Assembly: GCA_949825045.1 (NCBI GenBank)
Contig: OX463829.1
Span: forward strand, 23,406,715-23,470,714
Length of the DNA stretch: 64,000 bases
DNA from: Argyresthia goedartella
Taxonomy: Eukaryota > Arthropoda > Insecta > Lepidoptera > Argyresthiidae
Direction of reading: 5' to 3'
Each line of letters begins with the position of its first letter. The first letter of the stretch is position 1. Made by a program: the position numbers and the translations under genes. Of the stretch, positions 35,232 through 45,416 are shown in pieces. The notes under the pieces were generated by a model. The model was not told the origin of the DNA. It saw only the letters and a program-made list of their open reading frames with translations, and made no database searches.

Positions 35232-36532
35232 CATAGTCAGGTCATAAGTTCTGTCACATGTGCAATATGAAATAATTTAGACATGTTTATTATTTATGTA
35301 AACATTTATATAGCAAAATGAACTTAATAAAACATAGATTCTTATGGTAATAAAGTTTATTCAAAATGACCCCCGCGATTTTGAATACAGGCCTTTATTC
35401 TGCGCGGCCAGTCGTCTATCGCAGCACGAACGAGGTCCATGTCAATATCGGCGGCTGCCTTAATCAAGGATGCCTTGAGTGACTCCAAATCAGGATAAGG
35501 CTTTGAGCAGGCCTTTTCCTCCAAGTGTTGCCATATCTTGTAATCTAACGGACTCAAATCTGGACTGGAGGAGGGCCAGTCTTCGTGCCGGATGAAGTCG
35601 ATTTCACGCGCCGCCAGCCAGTCTTGTGTGCTTTTCGCTCTATGAGCTGGCGCAGAATCTTGTTGGAATACCCAGTGCCTGTTTTTAAACATGGTATGAG
35701 AAACAGGTTCCACAAGGTTCTTGAGGACTGTATTTTGATACACAACTGCATTCGTTTTTACGCCTTTCTCACAAAAATGTACGTCAGTTAAGCCCCAATA
35801 AGAGACTCCCAACCAAACCATGAGCGAGGATGGAAAATGACCTCGTTGGACACGCGGAATACGGTTGCTCGCTTCTTCACTGCTGTGTGCGTACACCTTA
35901 TCATTTTGTTTGTTGTAGCTCTCTTCCACGGTGAAAATTTTTTCATCCGAAAAAAGAATTTCCCGATGCTTTTTTCCCGCGTACCGCTTCAACAAAGCGC
36001 GGCATCTCTTCAGTCTCAGGTCCATTAAACGAGCGTCCAAACGATGTCCTGTTTTTCTTCGATATGCCCTAAGCCCTAAGTCTTCATTTAACACCCTTTT
36101 CATCGTGGTCCTGCTTAACCCCATCTGAAGGGCCAACAGTTTCTGCTTACGTATGGGATTTCTTTGAATTCGCGCCTTCACAGCTTTTATCAGTCCTAAC
36201 AGAGCGAGGGCGACCACTTCTTGACCTGTCATCTACACTAGAGTCTTCATTGTATCGTTTTATGGTACGATAAACGAATCTTTTGGTTATATTCAAATTT
36301 TTCAGTAAGTCGAAAATCTGAATTGGCGCGTAACCGCAACGATGCAACGCAATAAATGCGTCACGGTCTTCTTTAAGTGTCCACTCCATATTTAAAAATG
36401 AGGAAAATTCTAAAAAGTTCACATTTTTATTTTCATGAAAAATTCGAAATTCGAATTCAATAAACTTTTTTGTGGCCAGCGTTCTAAATTCAAAAGTTTT
36501 TATTGTGTGACAGAACTTATGACCTGACTGTG
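35232..36532 (-). mobile_element. mariner (maT-like) copy 1, 1301 bp
   Basis: TA on both sides (35230-35231, 36533-36534). The 27-bp TIRs begin CATAGTCAGGTCATAAG at the left and CACAGTCAGGTCATAAG at the right; one mismatch. It is inserted into the 3' part of LINE-B ORF2. The second copy at 55194-56502 is 8 bp longer, exactly accounted for by a deletion here. Confidence 0.95.
35357..36389 (-). pseudogene. mariner transposase, frameshifted by an 8-bp deletion
   Basis: Starts at MEWTLKEDRDAF (ATG at 36389) with an N-terminal helix-turn-helix pair (GYAPIQIFDLLKN; TKRFVYRTIKRY) and GRPRSVRT. An 8-bp deletion near 36190 shifts the frame; the rest reads on from KAVKARIQRNPIRKQK to GGHFE. Catalytic blocks are FSDEKIFTVE, QQDSAPAHRA and SPDLSPLDYK. 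Counting residues between the second and third aspartates gives 37, i.e. DD37D, the maT group. All three acidic residues are present. Only the deletion disables it. Confidence 0.9.
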
Positions 36533-36760
36533 TATATACGAAATGTGCATTTTGTTAAAAAATACCCAGATATGTTTAAGAAAAACTCCGAAATGTTCAA
36601 TGCTAGAGGCAGGCACAAAGATAATTTATATGTTCCACCACAAAGGTTGCAATTATTTTCCAATAGTGCCTATTGCATGGCAATAAAAATTTATAACAAA
36701 ATCCCCAATGACATAACATACCTGACATTTAACATGTTTAAAAATAAATTATTTTATTAA

Positions 36761-37026
36761 AAATAAATTATTTTATTAAAAATAAATTATTTTATTATCT
36801 AATGGACAAATTATATTATAAGGTTAATGACATGTTTAATAATAATCAATTTGAATAATTTAATTTAATTATAACGGTTGCGCTAGACATTTAAGTTTAT
36901 AATATTTGCACACCAACTCCTAGATGGTGAATATGTTGATCCTCGCGCTTTACTGCTTATTTAAGATAATATGTACACATATTTATAGCAAATAAACTAT
37001 TTGATTGATTGATTGATTGATTGATT
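36761..37026 (+). repeat. LINE-B 3' UTR with (GATT)n tail
   Basis: A 19-bp unit (AAAATAAATTATTTTAT) is repeated three times from 36739 to 36795. The UTR then runs to AATAAACTATTTGATTGATTG and repeated GATT to 37026. Short tandem 3' tails are typical of CR1-like elements. Confidence 0.8.
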
Positions 37027-37255
37027 CACTATGAATACAATGTACCGCCCTCGCCGTAAATACATAATTTTTCTCCCTTGTGACACAAATAACTATTTTC
37101 ATAGTCTGGTTGACTGGCAACCATACCACGGAAAAGTACTGCTCCCCTCTCATTCGAGCAGGTCACCCACCCCCCCCCCCCCCATCCTGGCTGGAGTGGT
37201 ACCATTCGTTCGTTCGTTCGTTGGTTATGCGTAAAGTATAGAAATCTACTAAATA

Positions 37256-37506
37256 AATAATAATAATACCTTGGACACTATTTACACACATTGATCTAGC
37301 CCCAAACTAGGATTCCCTTTATCTTGGGTGCTAGACAACGATACACATACAAATATAGATTAATATTATACTTAGATAGATTAACAACCATGACTAGGGT
37401 ACAAACATCCGTTCTCATTAAACAAATATTTGCCCCCACCGGGATTCGACCCCGGGACCCTTTGCTTCGTAGGCAGGGTAGTGACTGACTCGGCCATTCG
37501 GGTTAT
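37256..37506 (-). mobile_element. SINE family S1, near full length
   Basis: On the minus strand: CCCGAATGGCCGAGTCAG, CCCTGCCTACGAAGC, B box region GGGGTCGAATCCCGG, then GTTGTTAATCTATCTAAG, CCAAGATAAAGGGAATCC, TTTGGGGCTAGATCAATG and an (ATT)n tail. A poly(C) run (37160-37177) and (TTCG)n (37206-37222) lie just downstream. Confidence 0.85.
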
Positions 37507-37899
37507 ATTATAAGCGTGAGCAAAGCAACATCATTAAAATCTAACAGAACAAAATAATCATTAATAAAATCCACAAAGAGACATGGCGAACAGAAATCCA
37601 AAGATCCTTATAATATGACGAAGAATAGATGTTTACCTTATTAAAGAAAATACAAAAAATGGGCTCGAATTATTTTCATGCGCTTGCCTCGAGCTTAGTT
37701 TCAGCGCTCCACATAATTTATGACATCGCTACAGACAAAATTAAATGAATAAAGTTTCGTATTCCCCGAAATGTGTAGGTGTTCAGTATTCGCAACACGC
37801 GTAGGCACGATAACTTGTAACTCAAGCAAAATTTAAATTCAAAATGGCTAGTATTTAATCGCACATCAAAAATACTGATTTGCACAGCAAAAAGGGATC
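37507..37899. other. unassigned DNA
   Basis: Nothing recognised. Confidence 0.4.
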
Positions 37900-38070
37900 A
37901 GCAAAAACACCTTTTATGTTTTGAATATTTTATGTGTACTCAAGTTTATTTTTTACGTATTTTTTGTTGTTTTCACATGTTCAACCTAACACGAAGGATA
38001 AAGGGGCTACGCTTCGCTCACTCCCTTTACCCTTTACCTAAGCTACCGTAGCATTTTGCCCTGATATTTG
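37900..38070 (+). repeat. copy of the 6120-6300 dispersed repeat
   Basis: Same blocks in the same order: TTTTATGTTTTGA, TTCAACCTAACACGAAGGAT, AAAGGGGCTACGCTTCGCTC, CCCTTTACC, CATTTTGCCCTGATATTT. Only one arm is present. Confidence 0.65.
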
Positions 38071-38917
38071 CTGTGCCATACATTTTTTTTATTTTTATGA
38101 GGACCGGAACGAGTTTGGGATTGAGTTAGAGAGCAGAGATAGACATAGTAACTGACTAAATGCCATACCCAGTGTAGTTTAGTGATTCATTAATATCTAC
38201 ATTCAAATTCGAAATCGTATTAATGGTTCATTATCATTAAATAACTCGGCGATTGAGTACGGCGGGTTACCTATAAGGCTAAGAAACAGGTATTGTTAAA
38301 CAACATTGATAAACCATCTATCTATCCATCGAGCCTCCTTCACCCATTAGAGAAGTCATCCGAGTAAACCGACTATCTAAAATAAACCACCACCGGCACA
38401 AATATTCACCGTAAACACTTTTAAAACAAACTGTTAAAAACCAATAAAGGCATGAATTTAACAATTGAACGTGGAGTTATTTCAGGACTACGTTAATGCA
38501 TTACAATATTATCTACATTTTATCACATCGAACAGTTGCCTGCCGGTGCCGAGCGCTGAGCGAGCCTCATTTGTGCTGATGGAGAATAATGTGATTTTGC
38601 CGACTCTTTTGTGTTCCGTTCATTGCGCAAATACGCTCATTTATTTGAAACACGCTTAATATTTTTCAGGAAAAAACGAGAAGTACGGTTTGCGCCAAGA
38701 TCCTTTTTGTTTGAGCGATCTGTGACGTCTTCTCAGATAGGGTGAGGCGGGGTGAGAGAGAGGTGACAGCCAGCACAAACACAAATAAACTTGGTGTGAA
38801 CTGTACTTTGAATAAGCTTCCGCCCTTTAGTTGTGATTAGAAAATGTATTGTGTGAATTTGTGTGAACACAGAACGATAAAGACAGAGATGTATTGTAAG
38901 GCATGCAGGGTGAAAAT
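38071..38917. other. unassigned DNA
   Basis: An acceptor-like TTATTTCAG precedes a 58-codon plus-strand frame (from about 38486), but no donor follows. No gene claimed. Confidence 0.35.
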
Positions 38918-39132
38918 TATATTTATTGACGACCGACCTCTGTGGCGCTGCGGTTGTGGCTGTGTGTGCCTACCATGCGAGTGTTCCCGGGTTTGATCCC
39001 CGGCTGGGGATGAAAGAAAAAAAACAGGTCATGGATGTTTATATGTGTGTAATGTCACTGATCCTGGTTCCCACAAAACAGGGTTTCCTAGTGTGGGGTC
39101 AGAAGCAATGTATCTGCGTGTATATAAATGTT
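38918..39132 (+). mobile_element. SINE family S2, upstream half of a fused S2-S1 pair
   Basis: Begins TTTATTGACGACCGACC, with tRNA-like TGGCGCTGCGGTTGTGG and GGGTTTGATCCCCGG, then segment B (CATGGATGTTTATATGTGTG, AGGGTTTCCTAGTGTGGGG) to 39131. The next element begins with the same TTTATTGACGACC, so the two modules are joined without spacer. Confidence 0.75.
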
Positions 39133-39398
39133 TATTGACGACCCGAATGGCCGAGTCGGAAGTGACCCTGCCTACGAAGCCAAGGGTCCCGGGTTCGAGT
39201 CCTGGTGGGGGCAAATATTTGTTTGATGAGAACGGATGTTTGTACCCTAGTCATGGTTGTTTATCTATCTAAGTATAATATTTATCTATATAAGTATGTG
39301 TATCGGTGTCTAGTACCCAAGATAAAGGGAATCCTAGTTTGGGGCTAGATCAATGTGTGTCAATATTGTCCAAGGTATTATTATTATTATTATTGTGT
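39133..39398 (+). mobile_element. SINE family S1, full length
   Basis: tRNA-like head with perfect A box (TGGCCGAGTCGG) and B box (GGTTCGAGTCC), then GGGGGCAAATATTTG, GTACCCTAGTCATGGTTG, CCAAGATAAAGGGAATCC and (ATT)n. Joined directly to the S2 module upstream. Confidence 0.9.
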
Positions 39399-39479
39399 TT
39401 ATTATACGGCATATGATATCAGCCGCTCTCATCGTACGGGTTGACAGGTGGTATTATGAAGTTAACATTACACTTTGTT

Positions 39480-39905
39480 AATTTTTTTATATACACACGT
39501 ATCATAAACCCTCTTTACTGCGTACAAAAACCGCACGTTACGATCAGCATAATGTTAAACTAGTAAAAACTCATTTCTTATCTGAAAAATTACACATTAT
39601 GACCATAATGTGTAATTTTTCTACATATTATGACATTCAAATTTCGAACGCCGACGCCCGCTTGCTTGCCGCCCCTAGTTTGTCTGTGAAGTTGGTACTG
39701 GCATTCAAATTTCGAACGCCGACGCCCGCCTGCGTGAAGTTGGTACTACAGAACAAGCTATTCAACTGCAGAGCCACAATGCCGGTCAAACATGCGGTTC
39801 CTGAACACATCAAAGAGAGCTTATGATATATGTGTAGATAAACTAGTGTATGTAACTGTACATAATTAGGCATTAAAACTCTCGAGTGATATTATTATGA
39901 AACGA
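39480..39905 (-). repeat. dispersed repeat family R, copy 2, with internal duplication and hairpin
   Basis: Inverted relative to the copies at 22098 and 47848. A segment beginning CATTCAAATTTCGAACGCCG occurs twice about 70 bp apart (about 39632 and 39702). At 39584-39621 the family core ACATTATG/CATAATGT has become a perfect 18-bp hairpin with a 2-nt loop, longer than in the other copies. Confidence 0.75.
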
Positions 39906-40618
39906 GCCGAACACAATGTTCAGAATCAAAATACGGTGAATTCCGACTTTTTCAAAATACTCCTTTACAAAGGTCTAGGCCAGGCACAGAGCAAAAGTTT
40001 GCAATCAAACCCGACATTCGCGTGCCGAATATTGAAATGTTACCGAATCGCGAAGAGTCAGTCAACAAGTAGAGACGTTGCAATCAGTCAGGAAATACGG
40101 AGTCAACTTGACGGAGACGGAGACGCAACTTGAACCAGTTCATGCAAGATATTGAGACAGATAGGAGGATATTGGAAGGATATCCTCTCGAAAAATTATT
40201 CCTGTATTTCAGACAGGCTCCTTCTATTGAAGAGGAGCCTATTTTCAAATCACAGATATAGTTTATTCATTTTATTAAAGTCATCTTTTTCGACTCTTTT
40301 CAAAGAACGCTCACTGAAATAATGCCGCTTCGAGCGTACGCCAACAAGTTAATTTGCTAGTTTTTATCGAAGCGCCCTGATAGTGAAAGGTTTTATTTTT
40401 GCTGACTCTGCCACGTATCCTGAAAATGTTTTTTCGTCATTGGCAGGACAGCGAAGTGCCTCAAGGTGAACCAACGACAAAAAGGCGGATGTTGAGTAAA
40501 ACATTTAAACAAATTATAATCAATGTCCATCGGTATCGGCATGTTTAATATCACTTTAAACTTATATTTCCTACCTAAATTATGTGTATTATTTATATTC
40601 GTTGTATGGTGAAATGGG
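39906..40618. other. unassigned DNA
   Basis: Nothing recognised. Confidence 0.4.
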
Positions 40619-40683
40619 TAGGTCCCACCTGGGAGCCATCATTTAGGCTCCCAGGTGGGACCTAAATGATGGCTCCCAGGTGG
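40619..40683. repeat. composite palindrome, two overlapping perfect inverted repeats
   Basis: TAGGTCCCACCTGGGAGCC at 40619-40637 pairs exactly with 40646-40664. In addition 40625-40647 pairs exactly (23 bp) with 40661-40683. The same stretch can thus form two alternative perfect hairpins. Confidence 0.95.
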
Positions 40684-40930
40684 ATGGATGAGTGAAGTGG
40701 GAGGGGTAGATATTACCCGCGACACCCGAATACTGAACTTCCTACTGGCGGTGGGCGTGGCTGTGTCCGCTCCGAAACGCCACATATGATGACTGCAGCA
40801 AGAAGGTCCAATGCCAGCCAGACCTGAGCTAACAGCCCAATCGCCGGCGACAGCTGGACCCGAGGATATAGGCAACGTGCGCGCAGCTGGGCGGGCAGCA
40901 GAGCGCGGTGGTCTGCCCTCTCCACGAGGG
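40684..40930. other. GC-rich block with open minus-strand frame
   Basis: A minus-strand frame (40713-40925) contains a hydrophobic stretch (IGLLAQVWLALDLLAAVII) and ends beside a donor-like GTAATA. No acceptor was found, and a shifted frame is also open. It could be a membrane-protein exon or a by-product of GC-rich sequence. Confidence 0.25.
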
Positions 40931-42129
40931 CCGTGATGAAGGTTGATGATGGAGAGATTTAAACGATGAATGGATTTGGTTATTACACTGATTTATTGGC
41001 ACTAGGCCACGGTATAATTATGAAACATAGAAAACCACGCGCTACGCTGCGCTGACAAACTGAGTTTTATATTTTGACATGATCACCCGCGGCGATGTAT
41101 CTTATTATAGTCTGTGGCGGCGATGGACATTGAAGAAGACTTGATAGAATGAAAGAAAGGTTGCGACATGAACCAACTTTTTAGAGACAGATAGCAGAAT
41201 CAGAAGCAGAACTTTTATTGTGGATCGTACATCGTAGTTTTAAGTTAGTTGTTACATTTACATAATGTCCTTACGTCCAGTCACTGGGAATTCAAAATAA
41301 CAAACATACTTTAATTTAATTTAATTTAATTTATAAAGCGAAGAAGAATTCAAATATGGCAAAGTATTATAATTATTATTAGGTAGCACGTCAACACAAC
41401 ATACATCCAGCCTTAAGGCAGACAAAAAATAAATGAAAATAAAAGATCACGAATAAATGTGAATGAAATGGATTTAGTGTTGGTAAAATATTAGAATATA
41501 ACATATAACAAATATTAGAATATTCTACTCTCTACGGAGTAAAACGCCTCAGCAGGTAAATAGTTCTTCAATTTCTGTTTGAAAAGATTCAGATTATCTT
41601 ATATTTTTGACGCCACACCGAAAACACTGTTGTTAAACAATACAACACTGTTTTTTTATTGTTGCGGCGGCTGTTTAAGTTGTGAAACCGTTGAGCATAA
41701 TTAATGACAATCGATCAGTCGTTCCATTGTATCGACCTTACAAACTGAAATATCATGTTATTTTGGATTAACATTCGTATTTTATTATAATAACCACAAT
41801 TGCGTGCGGGTGTACCGTGCGGGCGCTACGCAGTCTGGGACAACGCAATACACCTTAGACCGTTTCTTATTCATATCTAAGCCTTAGAGATCTGCTTATT
41901 ATGAAATATTTTTGAAATGAAAAATCTAGTTTTATTAATCTTCTTCAGAGATCAATATTTCAAGTATATTCAAGAAATATTTCAATTGTTGCCCGTGGTC
42001 CCTCAATCTAATAACCCTTCCTAATTAAAAAGATCGCCTTTTGAAAAGAGAGGAATCATGATTATGGCAGGTTTTCGTGATTGGAAGTTATTAGAACTAG
42101 AAGGGATTGTTCTATTCCTAGATTTGTTG
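40931..42129. other. unassigned DNA
   Basis: Includes a (TTTAA)n run at about 41311-41335. No gene recognised. Confidence 0.4.
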
Positions 42130-42275
42130 CACCGTTATTTACACCTGTCAAAATCGTGACAACTGTCATAATTGGCGAAACCTTCCGAAAATCGTACATA
42201 ACTCCTTTACAAATTCTGACGCCTTTAAAAATTGTGACACCTGTCAAAATTGTGACACCTGTCAATTGTGTCACC
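42130..42275. repeat. short imperfect tandem repeats (AAATTGTGACACCTGTC)
   Basis: Several imperfect copies of an 18-19-bp unit, two of them adjacent near 42230-42265. Confidence 0.7.
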
Positions 42276-43744
42276 TGGCAAGATAATTGGAGCCTGCTGG
42301 GACGCAAAGAACCTAAAAAGGAACTTTTATGACAGACGTCACCTAGAGTTCTGTAGATTCTATTTTTACATATAAAATATGCCTTCATTGTATCATTATT
42401 TTTCTTTTCCGGCCAGCAGAGATAGCAAGAGTTAAAAAATCAATGTTGAGAAAATACCCCATCTGAGAAAAAACATGTCATTGTGACTGGCATGGCTGTG
42501 CTGTGACTCTGCCACTCCATCTGAGAAAACTCGCGTTAGATATACAAATGTAGGTCTTTTCAATATTTCTACCCAACAGGGTTGCAACTGACGGAGGGAC
42601 CACGGGCAATAAAACTGGCCATGGTCCCTTGAAGGGACTACGAGAGGGACCACGGGCAACAAACGAAATATATATTTTGTCAGTCTGTCTGCATTGTTAG
42701 ATTTACGAGGCTAATAACGTGGCAAGTAATAACGGGTCTGGCGGGCCTGTCTGCCACCGAGCTCGCCCCGTATATTTGTCGAGCTTATCTCATTACTCGA
42801 CGAAGGGTTAATCCTGACGCCAATTTATTGTTTTGGCGCTAAAATGAGCATTTCGCTGATTTGCGGGAACCATTGGTGGAAATAGGAATGCAAGATTACG
42901 CAAGTCACCTAAACAAAACACGCCCCTGAGGGCGCCACTGTGATTCGATTGATAGCTTGCGACGTTGAGCCGGTGGATGAACCTAATAGACAATAAGTGA
43001 AACAGGGTTTGGTCCGGTAGGATTCATAATTTATTGCTCACAAATATTTTACAAGTTACATTAAAATAAAAAGAGATTTCTTCCAGCAAACCAAGACATT
43101 AATGGAAATATTATTATAAAAGATAGGCAGGCAGTGTACACTAACTAGTATAAATAAAATGCCAAGGAATAAATTAAATACTTATAAAATAAAGACAGTA
43201 ACTACTAAATAAGTACCGAAATATCCTCAAAAAGGTATTAAAATCTGTCTGCTTGTTCTAAATAAAAGGTATTAAAATCTGCAACCGGATCACCATGTAG
43301 ACTTGGAGAACCCTTAAAAGTAAAAGTTTTATCAATACATTCGTTGTTTGTAATAAATTGAAAATGTTCCTCTATATTAATATTTGAAGGCCAATATTAG
43401 TAAGGCCCAAAAAACTTGTGAACATGGGCGGTGTTTCGGACTTTTTTGGAACTGGACCTTAATCTGAAACTTGCAAAAGGGACTATTCTAGCAGATAAAA
43501 ATGCCAGCTATAATTAGATGATTTATAGTCCTGTGAAGGAAATCTACAACAAATTTGGCATTCAATCTTTTGGACATGGACGGTTAGGCTGGAACATTCA
43601 GTAAGGACAACTCTATCAGATGCAATACCAGGAGTGGCCTTGCAAGACCTGGACTTAGCTAGCATTAGATTATTTATAAGCCTAAGTAGAAAAACCACTC
43701 TATCAGTTTTTTTTATTTTTTATATTAAATATTAATTAAGATGA
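42276..43744. other. unassigned DNA
   Basis: AGGGACCACGGGCAA occurs twice (about 42594 and 42644). Otherwise nothing recognised. Confidence 0.4.
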
Positions 43745-43875
43745 AAATCTTACACAAATCGAACTAGGCCCATATTAAGCTCAAAAAGGCTTGTGTTATG
43801 GGTACTAGATGACGATATATTTAATACAAATAAATACTAATGTAAATACATAGAAAACATCCAAGACTACGTTTA
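43745..43875 (-). mobile_element. probable SINE tail fragment
   Basis: The minus strand reads GTCATCTAGTACCCATAACAC, TTTTTGAGCTTAATATGGGC and GTTCGATTTGTGTAAG, a block I recognise from lepidopteran SINE/LINE tails. The tRNA head is absent. Confidence 0.45.
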
Positions 43876-44161
43876 CTTGGTGGACTTTTAAATCGCCAGG
43901 AATAGATGATTTACAGAATTAAAATTACGTTATTCTAGTTGGTATACCTTGCCAATTAAATCTAGCAGAAAATTCTCAGTTTTGACATTTTTTACTTTCA
44001 AAGTTCATTGACCTCATGGTCATTGGCCTTGACCTTAACCTTTCGTGCATATTTCGCAGAAAAATCTCAGTTTCGCCCTTTCGGAATAAAACATCCGAAT
44101 CAGGGCACCCCGGTTCCTGGGCAGTCCTTCCTAGGCAGTTTTGTGGCTAGTTTTTTATGAG

Positions 44162-44269
44162 CGGAAGGCGCGGAGGGGCGCAGGCGACCGCGCACTGCTC
44201 CGCACCGAGCGAGACGAAGCGGCCGGGGCTGGTCGGCTTGAAGCCGACCAGCAAGCCGCGGCTGCGGAG
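44162..44269 (+). CDS. candidate internal exon of a coiled-coil protein (36 codons)
   Basis: A CpG- and GC-rich stretch in AT-rich DNA, open for exactly 36 codons between an acceptor-like TTTTTTATGAG and a strong donor GAG|GTGAGC. The peptide is RKARRGAGDRALLRTERDEA followed by AGAGRLEADQQAAAAE: charged and alanine-rich, as in long coiled coils. Both ends are in phase 0. The gene is not recognised and no neighbouring exon was found. GCTGGTCGGCTT (44228-44239) and its complement (44241-44252) form a 12-bp hairpin inside the exon. An alternative is a GC-rich non-coding patch. The acceptor is the weak point because its pyrimidine tract is interrupted. Confidence 0.45.
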
Positions 44270-44434
44270 GTGAGCATTTTTTTGAAAATGGCGATTTTTA
44301 AAAAAATATACTCGAAAACTAATTATTTACGACGATTCGCGTATTTTGAAATCATATATAAATCCACTAATAAAACATAGCCAAAAATCAGCAAAAGTAT
44401 CAGAAACGGCCGTCTTTCTAAAGTTCTTATACAT

Positions 44435-44468
44435 CTCGGTGTGTATCTTGCAAAAGATACACACCGAG
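44435..44468. repeat. perfect hairpin, 15-bp arms, 4-nt loop
   Basis: CTCGGTGTGTATCTT at 44435-44449 is the exact reverse complement of 44454-44468. Confidence 0.95.
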
Positions 44469-44556
44469 CAAACAATCAATAACGGATATGTCAGCGAATG
44501 CCAGGAAGATTGACATTTCAAAATAGCCTCTTTTGGCCATCGGGCCAGTTATATCG

Positions 44557-44752
44557 GCCTACGAAGCCAAGGGTCCCGGGTTCGAGTCCCGGTGGGGGCA
44601 AATGTTTGTTTGAGGAGAACGGATGTTTGTACCCTAGTCATGGTTGTTTATCTATCTAAGTATAATATTTATCTATATAAGTATGTGTATCGTTGTCTAG
44701 TACCCAAGATACAGGGAATCCTAATGGTGTCCAAAGTATTATTATTATTATA
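44557..44752 (+). mobile_element. SINE family S1, 5'-truncated
   Basis: Starts inside the head (CCTACGAAGCCAAGGGTCCC), keeps the B box, and lacks the TTTGGGGCTAGATCAATG block before the (ATT)n tail. Confidence 0.85.
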
Positions 44753-45347
44753 TTTGTGGCTCTTGTATTTGTATTATCTCCGCCATTTCGGAAACCTTGT
44801 ATAAGCGGCCAGCGCATGAAATAAGAATACCTCTACCTCTTGGTAAAGATGCCGCTAAGAAGGCCACGTTATAACCTCTCTACTCGCTATAGTCCCATCA
44901 CATCAATAATGAATAACTCAATAAATTCTGCTTTTAAAGTTCATCGTTACAAAATGAGTAAGGAATAAGGATGAAACTTTATTACTTGCAATATGTTTTA
45001 ACCTACACGTAATACGAAAGATCACCAATTTGTCACTTCTAATATCACGCTTTGAAAGTAAGGTTTCCTTTATTTCTACTGTTGATAACTCAAAGGAGGA
45101 CTGTTTCTAGAAACGAGTGACTCAATAATTAATGAGAAAACTCCGTCACCTTAATTAATTACTTGTAAAGTAAACGGAAAGAAACATTTCATCAGAAACG
45201 CTTTCGGAATCTAACTGTGAGGTACAGTACCACAAGAAACAAGAGTAAGTATTTTAAGAACCCTGGTTTTGTTTTAAATTAGTCAAGTAATTACGAGTAG
45301 AAAAACTTTCAGGTACAGAATTAAACTGACTTATTTTCACCAATAAC
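44753..45347. other. unassigned DNA downstream of the host gene
   Basis: Nothing recognised; lies between the polyadenylation signal of the minus-strand gene and the S1 SINE. Confidence 0.4.
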
Positions 45348-45353
45348 TTTATT
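45348..45353 (-). terminator. polyadenylation signal AATAAA of the host membrane-protein gene
   Basis: AATAAA on the minus strand, 64 bases after the stop codon at 45417-45419. Confidence 0.65.
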
Positions 45354-45416
45354 ACAGGATCAATCTCCAAATTGGAAGATAATTTAGGACCGAGACTGTC
45401 TTTTGTTTTGGGGCAG

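Larger units (their letters stand above)
32748..36760 (+). pseudogene. LINE-B ORF2: endonuclease and reverse transcriptase, split by mariner
   Basis: A 499-codon frame (GTG at 32748; first ATG at 32781) holds an apurinic endonuclease: LHQNIASIMSKRD, CLSETF, CVYRTPDSN, CGDWNIDML, then LSDHETG, followed by the linker and RT thumb. A frameshift near 34220 precedes MNNYRPVTLIPV; motif A is FLDMSKAFDFVSH; GVPQGSILGPLLF is present. A second frameshift near 34714 precedes IADD (normally FADD). The tail LGIVIDKHCNWKAHIDRV continues to 35231, where the mariner at 35232-36532 interrupts. The C-terminus resumes at 36533 (FVKKYPDMFKKNSEMF... KIPNDITYLTF). Some 20 codons seem lost at the junction. Probably CR1 or Daphne clade; not active. 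Confidence 0.85.

Noticed and set aside
35585..36128. Plus-strand frames over the mariner.
   Set aside because: They are antisense to the transposase and recur at the same place in copy 2, so they are shadows.
39133..39215. tRNA-like sequence with perfect A and B boxes as a tRNA gene.
   Set aside because: It is the head of SINE S1, repeated at five other places with the same tail.
40713..40925. Hydrophobic minus-strand frame as a membrane-protein gene.
   Set aside because: No acceptor or partner exon; GC-rich sequence leaves several frames open. Kept only as an unresolved block.
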